This document shows positions 59,401 to 64,000 of a DNA stretch of 64,000 nucleotides, one piece after another. Origin of the DNA: Siphonodentalium dalli (lineage: Eukaryota > Mollusca > Scaphopoda > Gadilida > Siphonodentaliidae); assembly GCA_032622095.1 (NCBI GenBank), contig CP136066.1, positions 98,725,319 to 98,789,318 of the forward strand. Reading direction: 5' to 3'. Positions within the stretch are counted from its first letter, which is position 1, and each line of letters opens with the position of its first letter. A program made the translations under genes and the position numbers. The notes under the pieces are model-generated. The model was given only the letters and a program-made list of their open reading frames with translations. It was not told where the DNA came from and searched no databases.

Positions 59401-62400
59401 AGAGAATGCACTGGCTTACAAGGTCAAGGTAAATTTTGTCAGGCCAATGTAATCTCTTATATATGCGAGGCTCCCTATGGGAGACTCGCATTTCAAGAGA
59501 ATGCATCGGCACAGGGTTTTCGCAAAATTTCAAGAAGCTCCAGTCATGGAAGGGTTAAAAACCTGAAGAATGGTGACTGCAATCTTAGCCAGAAGTGTGT
59601 CTGTGATACTTGATTGGGTGAATTTGGTCAAAATAAATCACACAGAATCTACCAACTAACTTTTTACGGACATCTGTTCTGGAAATATTGGACACAGAGC
59701 TATCCGATGTGGAGATGAAATGTTTCATTGGCTTGTACCCCAGAAATAAAATATAAAATATAATATTGTGTGTGCATGCTTTTAAAACAAAAATTGGCTT
59801 GAGAAATAGAAAATTGACTTTGTATAGTCCAATCATTATTATTGTATCTACAGGTCTGCAACAATAGACACATCTTTTACCCTTCCATGACTGGAGCCTC
59901 CTGAAATTTTCGAAAACCCTGTGCCAATGCATTCTCTTAAATATGAGTCTCCCATAGGCCTAACAATATTTACCATGACCTTGTAAGCCAGTGCATTCTC
60001 TTATATATGTGAGGCTCCCTATGGGAGACTCGCATATATAAGAGAATGAACTGGCACAGGATCTTTAATGCTGCAACAGCACAGCGCCCGTCGTGAAATG
60101 TCTAAAGCATTATTTTCTAATTGTCCCCCGACGTTTCCGTCGGAGGGCTATAGAAATGACCCTCGTCCGTCCGTCCGTGTGTCGAGCCGTCCGTCCGTGC
60201 ATCCGTGCGTCCGATATCGGGTACCTTCATGGTGTAATCAACTCCTCCTACAGTTTTAAACGTAGAGATTTGAAACTCTGGGATATTGTTCCTAACATGT
60301 TGGTGATTTGCAACATCTATATAGCTAATCAAAAATATCATTTTTTCCATATTTTTGGGGGGTTTTCGACTTAGAAAATTTGGAACATTTTTGCCTTTTG
60401 GATGAGATTGGGTACCTTCATGGTGTAATCAACTCCTCCTACAGTTTTAAATGTAGAGATTTGAAACTCTGGGATATTGTTCCTAACATGTTGGTGATTT
60501 GCAACATCTATATAGCTAATAAAAAATATCATTTTTTCCATATTTTTGGGGGGTTTTCGACTTAGAAAATTTGGAACATTTTTGCCTTTTGGATGAGATT
60601 GGGTACCTTCATGGTGTAATCAACTCCTCCTACAGTTTTAAATGTAGAGATTTGAAACTCTGGGATATTGTTCCTAACATGTTGGTGATTTGCAACATCT
60701 ATATAGCTAATAAAAAATATCATTTTTTCCATATTTTTGGGGGGTTTTCGACTTAGAAAATTTGGAACATTTTTGCCTTTTGGATGAGATTGGGTACCTT
60801 CATGGTGTAATCAACTCCTCCTACAGTTTTAAATGTAGAGATTTGAAACTCTGGGATATTGTTCCTAACATGGTGGTGATTTGCAACATCTATATAGCTA
60901 ATAAAAAATATCATTTTTTCCATATTTTTGGGGGGTTTTCGACTTAGAAAATTTGGAACATTTTTGCCTTTTGGATGAGATTGGGTACCTTCATGGTGTA
61001 ATCAACTCCTCCTATAGTTTTAAATGTAGAGATTTGAAACTTTGGGATATTGTTCCTAACATGTTGGTGATTTTCAACATCTATATAGCTAATAAAAAAT
61101 ATAATTTTTTCCATATTTTTGGGGGGTTTTCGACTTAGAAAATTTGGAACATTTTTGCCTTTTGGATGAGATTGGGTACCTTCATGGTGTAATCAACTCC
61201 TCCTACAGTTTTAAATGTAGAGATTTGAAACTCTGGGATATTGTTCCTAACATGGTGGTGATTTGCAACATCTATATAGCTAATAAAAAATATCATTTTT
61301 TCCATATTTTTGGGGGGTTTTCGACTTAGAAAATTTGGAACATTTTTGCCTTTTGGATGAGATTGGGTACCTTCATGGTGTAATCAACTCCTCCTACAGT
61401 TTTAAATGTAGAGATTTGAAACTTTGGGATATTTTTCCTAACATGTTGGTGATTTTCAACATCTATATAGCTAATATTTTTTTTATGGAGTTATTAACCC
61501 TTTTCGACTTAGAAAATTTCAACATTTTTTTTAAATTTCTTTAACAAAGCGGCATCGACTTGCCATGTTGTCGGGGGACACTGTGGTCTGCTGACCTTTT
61601 ATTATAAATAAATTCAGCCTCCCATACAAAACATCTTTATATATATGCCATCAACGTGGTTTTTCAGTTGATCTATGAGCCTACAGATCGATCAGTAGAC
61701 GAATAATATACTGTATAGTTCCGCGAAGCGGATTATACTAAGTATGTTATTCGTCTACTGATCGATCTATAGGCTCATAGATCAACCGAAAAACGACGTT
61801 GATGGCTTATAACGATAACACTTTATTTTCAACTATCTACTGTTAATCCATCTCAGAAAATTAATTGCCACAACTGGATTTTCCGTTGGACGATTTCCGA
61901 ATTTGGTTGAGGGGCCAAAATAAATTGGCCAAAATTGTCAATGACCAAGCAAACTTTCAGAAAATAAATATTTACACCTCAGCTTCAATTTTCAGCAATA
62001 AACTATCCATGATAACAAAAATTACTTGTTTAGCTACGATTTACATTTAAAATGACTCAATAACAACTCAATAATTATCAACACACACAGAGTCGATCTC
62101 CGGTAAAATTATTAACTCCAGACTCCAGCCCGATGTAATTTGTAAACAAAGGCCCTGATCACATCTAATGTTCTCGTGACAAATGCCATGTCATTACCAT
62201 TGTTATGAAGCAGAAAAATGTTAATAGGGTTGTAATCGGGCAACACATTTTATTTATTCCCATAAAATTTTCCATGATCATCAGCCTGTTGATCAGTCTG
62301 ATTCATGATAATTTGTGTTCACAGTAACTATACACGTTGTCATGGACACTCTTTCGAAAATTGGACAAATGAAAAATGCGGCACGAACTTTGAGTGTTCA

Positions 62401-62887
62401 GTCGAGCATTACAAAAACATGAATACGGCTGAAATGAACAGATATAAGTATATTATAGTGTCCGTAAGAAGCAGAAACATGCAATATAGACATCAACTAC
62501 TTTTTCAAATGTTTATAGCATTGAGTTTTCGAGTTGTTATTTCGCTGAGATTCTAATGGAATTCTCGTTCCCTGCTTTCGTGTCATCCGGGGACATCGTG
62601 TGGGGCGCCGGTTATAGACTTGCCCATTTTTCTTAAAGTGTCACTACGCGATGTGACTCGTCTACTGCAACATCTATGCACTGTTAGATCAAGTTGCCTT
62701 CTAGCCTCTTGACCAATCAAATCCCCGCATTTCATTGAAAACGAAAGTAGTTGTAATTATATAAAAATGTGTTATTCAAGATGTTCAATGATGTTTCAGA
62801 ATCTTCAGAGTGTAGCAGCACCTTTCCTAGAATCAATTGATGCAAACAGCTATGAGTATACTAAGTCAACAGAGAGGCTCAGAACAG
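47305..62887 (+). CDS. GALNT-family glycosyltransferase-like protein, 5' part, predicted metal-site mutant; 7 exons in window
   Basis: Exons 47305-47403, 49648-49772, 50502-50597, 55849-55916, 57532-57597, 59054-59175 and 62800-62887. All have GT-AG borders and matching phases, giving 221 residues; the rest lies beyond the window. Active family members are Golgi type II enzymes that start mucin-type O-glycosylation from UDP-GalNAc. Seen in order: basic start MVRKRR, membrane span, a short stem, DRSIPDTRPARC, SVSVIIVVHNEQRDVLLRTI, REIILVDDYSD, VKVIQNNEKQG, GEIIVFVSSHVEVNAGW and APFLESIDANSYEY. The DxH metal motif, D-S-H in active enzymes, reads S-S-H here. The usual arginines after the EG/QG motif (GLIRxR) read GIVKSM. 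Both changes suggest weak or no transferase activity, while the fold is kept. All seven exons are open, so it is not simply a decayed gene. The C-terminal lectin domain, if any, is outside the window. Confidence 0.88.
47552..47895. mobile_element. 344-bp MITE in GALNT-like intron 1
   Basis: Inverted ends of about 25 bp: TTTTAGTGCCGCTTCCTAAT against TTTTAGGGCCACTTCCTAAT (reverse complement of the right end), followed by GTGC on both. Inner palindromic blocks (GGCATGC..GAAAG, GTCGCAC) occur. No coding capacity. Confidence 0.65.
48495..48905 (-). pseudogene. Decayed non-LTR retrotransposon (LINE) reverse transcriptase fragment
   Basis: The minus strand encodes the 3' end of a LINE reverse transcriptase in three frames: NTLNWSSHISEIV, then GFIRRNLRRADRNI, then MASKSMVRSTLEYAAEVWDP with KKRGVRF-like continuation (IHKRGVRFIKNDYHTRT) and AVTSMLDEEKIEPLHTRR. 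At least two frameshifts and a stop separate the parts. Past the RR it runs into a short tandem repeat (ACGTTTGAGAGATCCTG). An old, dead insertion in GALNT-like intron 1. Confidence 0.75.
48930..49380. mobile_element. Family C element in GALNT-like intron 1
   Basis: It starts ATTAAAGATGCATAATCCGA and ends GGATTGAGTACCTTTAA. It carries the TCGAGTCGAGGAACCC and GATGGATAACTCTAAAATCA landmarks. 265 bp before exon 2. Confidence 0.65.
49648..49772 (+). CDS. GALNT-like exon 2: stem and N-terminal catalytic motif
   Basis: 125 bp after acceptor TTCTGCTTTTCAG, donor GCAAG|GTAATA. It encodes GSSLFGSFNPQDYLQGSGFE and VVDSSPVLPSYDRSIPDTRP plus a split Arg codon. The R-x-IPD-x-R motif before a Cys is a hallmark of the GALNT family's first conserved segment. 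The coding frame is not the longest open frame here. Confidence 0.85.
49933..50105. mobile_element. MITE family B copy in GALNT-like intron 2
   Basis: CAGTAATGCCCTAAATAATC after TA, and the inverted arm ending GGGCATTACTA|TA. The arms are about 75 bp; the loop carries GAGAGCTTTCTGATGAA. Confidence 0.75.
50502..50597 (+). CDS. GALNT-like exon 3: nucleotide-sugar binding strand
   Basis: 96 bp after acceptor TTTTTTATTACAG, donor TATAG|GTACGT. It encodes (R)CERVHIDWPRSVSVIIVV and HNEQRDVLLRTIY. The VIIVVHNE strand and LLRTIYSV helix are the first half of the glycosyltransferase-A-type domain of GALNTs. Confidence 0.93.
50830..51060 (-). repeat. Repeat family A, inverted partial copy
   Basis: The reverse complement carries ATTCTACTAACATCGCCGAA-like and GAGATGTAAATATTTACAAT segments of family A, including GATAATGTTTTCTATGGAGT. 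Located in GALNT-like intron 3. Confidence 0.55.
51670..53102. mobile_element. hAT-like nonautonomous transposon, 1.43 kb
   Basis: Perfect 16-bp inverted ends CAGGGTTTCCGCCAGG, flanked on both sides by the direct repeat CTTTAAA (51663-51669 and 53103-53109). CAGGG ends and a 7-8 bp target duplication fit the hAT superfamily. The interior has a G-run at 52442-52460 and no transposase frame. Confidence 0.75.
53132..55720. repeat. Array of about 170-bp repeats with an internal inverted duplication
   Basis: Units carry GCACGGGCTACAGGTCGTAC, CTGATCATCATAAAATTTGT, ACATGTAGATGGGAACGAGT, TTTTGGGGTCATTCGGCC and CATGGCCGCCAGCAGCCATC. They read plus at 53221-54475, minus at 54462-55065 and plus again at 55180-55715. 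Each plus block is headed by the same 100-bp leader (TTTTTAGCTCAACTTTACTT ... GGCGTCAACAATGCAGGCTA) at 53132 and 55067. The whole array lies in GALNT-like intron 3. Open frames in it (several of 68-88 codons) follow the repeat period and are not genes. Confidence 0.85.
55849..55916 (+). CDS. GALNT-like exon 4
   Basis: 68 bp after acceptor TTTCATTTACAG, donor AATG|GTAAGA. It encodes (S)VIKRTRRSLLREIILVDD and YSDN, the strand with the D-D-x-S/A motif that binds the nucleotide. A second in-phase acceptor lies 24 bp upstream (CTACAG at 55824). Confidence 0.92.
55920..57530 (+). other. GALNT-like intron 4, no further gene
   Basis: 1.6 kb. It contains only a single-arm MITE family B copy (57117-57221, CAGTAATGCCCTAAATAATC to GGAAAGCTCTC) and AT-rich sequence. 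Short open frames at 56295-56828 lack any support. Confidence 0.6.
57532..57597 (+). CDS. GALNT-like exon 5
   Basis: 66 bp after acceptor TATATTTTACAG, donor CAAG|GTAATT. It encodes (E)EDCSLLSEVNEVKVIQNN and EKQ, the usual position of the KV.V.R...R/QG segment. The family's common Arg before the EG/QG turn is Asn-Glu-Lys here. Confidence 0.88.
58480..58940. mobile_element. Composite of foldback elements related to 3272-3523
   Basis: 58485-58595, 58730-58790 and 58797-58935 carry GTGTGCCTGTC, TTTGCAGA, GAGGTCCCCAGAG and GTGAATTTAGTGA in alternating orientation. It ends AATGACAGACACTC. In GALNT-like intron 5. Confidence 0.6.
59054..59175 (+). CDS. GALNT-like exon 6, carrying the altered DxH motif
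   Basis: 122 bp after acceptor TTTTGATTACAG, donor AAGAAG|GTAAAG. It encodes (G)IVKSMLTGSQAASGEI, IVFVSSHVEVNAGW and IEPLLQALKK. At the position of the metal-binding Asp-x-His it reads Ser-Ser-His. Flanking positions (E-V-N, W, EPLL) are conserved, so the alignment is secure. Confidence 0.92.
59301..59554. mobile_element. Complete piggyBac-like MITE, 254 bp
   Basis: TTAA lies on both sides (59297-59300 and 59555-59558). The ends are CCCTTTCATGATAGGAGCT against CCCTTCCATGACTGGAGCT. TTAA plus CCC ends are typical of piggyBac. Inside are repeated palindromes of TGCATTCTCTTATATATGCG. A degraded relative follows at 59880-60106. Confidence 0.75.
59880..60106. mobile_element. Degraded piggyBac-like MITE
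   Basis: Left end ACCCTTCCATGACTGGAGCC, internal ATTCTCTTATATATGTGAGG palindrome, right end CGCCCGTCGTGAAATG. No clean TTAA pair. Confidence 0.55.
60122..61580. mobile_element. Element with 11-bp inverted ends enclosing a 191-bp x 7 tandem array
   Basis: The outer ends TGTCCCCCGAC (60122-60132) and GTCGGGGGACA (61570-61580) are inverted. After a CCGTCCGTCCGTG-rich leader, a 191-bp unit repeats seven times; GGTACCTTCATGGTGTAATC recurs near 60219, 60410, 60601, 60792, 60983, 61174 and 61365. Units are nearly identical, with only one to four changes each seen by eye. Each gives a 61-codon open frame that starts with TTG, not ATG, and 191 is not a multiple of three, so no protein is implied. Lies in GALNT-like intron 6. 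Confidence 0.88.
61647..61806. mobile_element. 160-bp foldback element
   Basis: Arms of about 70 bp: GCCATCAACGTGGTTTTTCA, GATCTATGAGCC and GATCGATCAGTAGACGAATA on the left, the near-perfect reverse complement on the right. The loop carries GTTCCGCGAAGCGGAT, itself a small palindrome. Confidence 0.78.
62800..62887 (+). CDS. GALNT-like exon 7
   Basis: 88 bp after acceptor GATGTTTCAG, donor ACAG|GTATTC. It encodes NLQSVAAPFLESIDANSYEY and TKSTERLRT plus one base. It corresponds to the family segment V..P.ID.I....F.Y, with the family Asp after P-x-x read as Glu. The next exon lies past the window. Confidence 0.85.
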
Positions 62888-63118
62888 GTATTCTATCTAG
62901 GAATTTGGTGATAGAGGGGATTCCTCACCCCACTAACTTTCGTGAAAATTTTCAAATTTCATACCCTGACAGTTGAAACAATTCAGAAATAAACTATATT
63001 GAAATTGTTCTGTTAGTGTGAACCTGTTTCCAAACTTTATTTAGTTTGAAATTAGATGTTTTTAGACGAAAATTTGGATATTCTTCTTATTCCCGTTACT
63101 GTGCAAATTCCTGCAGAT

Positions 63119-63940
63119 ATTTTACTATAATTGTTGGAACATTACCGCACTTGTGCACACAGGCGGATGAGGATGTCGTTAAAAGTAATTGTAGTTTACT
63201 ATAATTGTTGGAACATTACCGCACTTGTGCACACAGGCGGATGAGGATGTCGTTAAAAGTAATTGTAGTTTACTATAATTGTTGGAACATTACCGCACTT
63301 GTGCACACAGGCGTATGAGGATGTCGTTAAAAGTAATTGTAGTTTACTATAATTGTTGGAACATTACCGCACTTGTGCACACAGGCGGATGAGGATGTCG
63401 TTAAAAGTAATTGTAGTTTACTATAATTGTTGGAACATTACCGCACTTGTGCACACAGGCGGATGAGGATGTCGTTAAAAGTAATTGTAGTTTACTATAA
63501 TTGTTGGAACATTACCACACTTGTGCACACAGGCGGATGAGGATGTCGTTAAAAGTAATTGTAGTTTACTATAATTGTTGGAACATTACCGCACTTGTGC
63601 ACACAGGCGGATGAGGATGTCGTTAAAAGTAATTGTAGTTTACTATAATTGTTGGAACATTACCGCACTTGTGCACACAGGTGGATGAGGATGTCGTTAA
63701 AAGTAATTGTAGTTTACTATAATTGTTGGAACATTACCGCACTTGTGCACACAGGCGGATGAGGATGTCGTTAAAAGTAATTGTAGTTTACTATAATTGT
63801 TGGAACATTACCGCACTTGTGCACACAGGCGGATGAGGATGTCGTTAAAAGTAATTGTAGTTTACTATAATTGTTGGAACATTACCGCACTTGTGCACAC
63901 AGGCGGATGAGGATGTTGTTAAAAGTAATTGTAGTTTAAA
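63119..63940 (+). repeat. 74-bp minisatellite, 11 units
   Basis: TTGTTGGAACATTACCGCAC recurs every 74 bp at 63131, 63205, 63279 and so on to 63871. Units differ by single bases only (GGCGTATG, CCACAC, GGTGGATG and ATGTTGTT variants). It lies in the intron after GALNT-like exon 7. Confidence 0.93.
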
Positions 63941-64000
63941 AGCCAGGATTGTGAATGTTTACAAGAAAAATCGTCAAGTTTAATATATTCTGCTCTGTCA

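Noticed and set aside
60380-61544. Six near-identical 61-codon open frames in series
   Set aside because: They arise from the 191-bp tandem unit, begin with TTG instead of ATG, and the unit length is not a multiple of three. A repeat artefact, not a gene family.
62305-62556. 83-codon plus-strand open frame between GALNT-like exons 6 and 7
   Set aside because: Tested as an extra exon. The exon 6 donor and exon 7 acceptor are both phase 0 and join in the family's expected order, so nothing is needed between them.
63119-63940. Regular repeats resembling a CRISPR array
   Set aside because: Whole 74-bp units repeat with no variable spacers, inside a eukaryotic intron. It is a minisatellite.

Overview
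The window is nuclear DNA from an animal. It is AT-rich, its genes are split by GT-AG introns, and more than 90% of it is intron, intergenic sequence and repeats. The best guess is a mollusc or close lophotrochozoan. This rests on a coiled-coil fibrinogen-related protein (FReP) gene, on an ovothiol-type methyltransferase, and on the style of the repeats (runs of GACGGACGG at repeat ends, 'ATAACTCTGG' tandem families, many short foldback DNA transposons). The species is not identified. No bacterial, viral, rRNA, tRNA or CRISPR feature was found.

Four protein genes can be supported, three of them exon by exon with matching intron phases. (1) 1206-1381 (+) is the last exon of a single-pass membrane protein whose body lies upstream of the window. 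(2) 20802-4209 (-) is a FReP gene. It has a probable signal-peptide exon, two very large exons coding coiled coil and low-complexity linker (14064-15222 and 11048-12929), and a complete fibrinogen C-terminal domain split over two exons (8000-8185 and 4209-4675). (3) 46814-38350 (-) is a complete four-exon gene for a 290-residue membrane-anchored methyltransferase that matches only the C-terminal methyltransferase domain of OvoA. (4) 47305-62887 (+) is the 5' part of a polypeptide GalNAc-transferase (GALNT) family gene with seven exons in the window. It has lost the metal-binding DxH aspartate and is probably a pseudoenzyme. Genes 3 and 4 are head to head, with 490 bp between their start codons, and may share a promoter.

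Layout: 1-1.5 kb, end of gene 1; 1.5-4.2 kb, MITE-type elements; 4.2-20.9 kb, FReP gene with introns full of terminal-inverted-repeat elements; 20.9-38.3 kb, about 17 kb of intergenic repeats with no supported gene; 38.3-46.8 kb, methyltransferase gene, whose last exon lies in a recent tandem duplication that lost the second exon copy; 46.8-47.3 kb, shared promoter region; 47.3-64 kb, GALNT-like gene. The GALNT-like introns hold a hAT-like element, a 2.5 kb array of 170-bp repeats with a large inverted duplication, a 191-bp x 7 array bracketed by short inverted repeats, and a 74-bp x 11 minisatellite.

Functionally, the FReP is a likely secreted recognition protein. The methyltransferase suggests histidine or thiol-histidine methylation at a membrane, and the GALNT-like protein suggests a Golgi type II membrane protein. 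Nothing in the sequence shows that the three act in one pathway. All gene calls come from reading the sequence; no database search was run.
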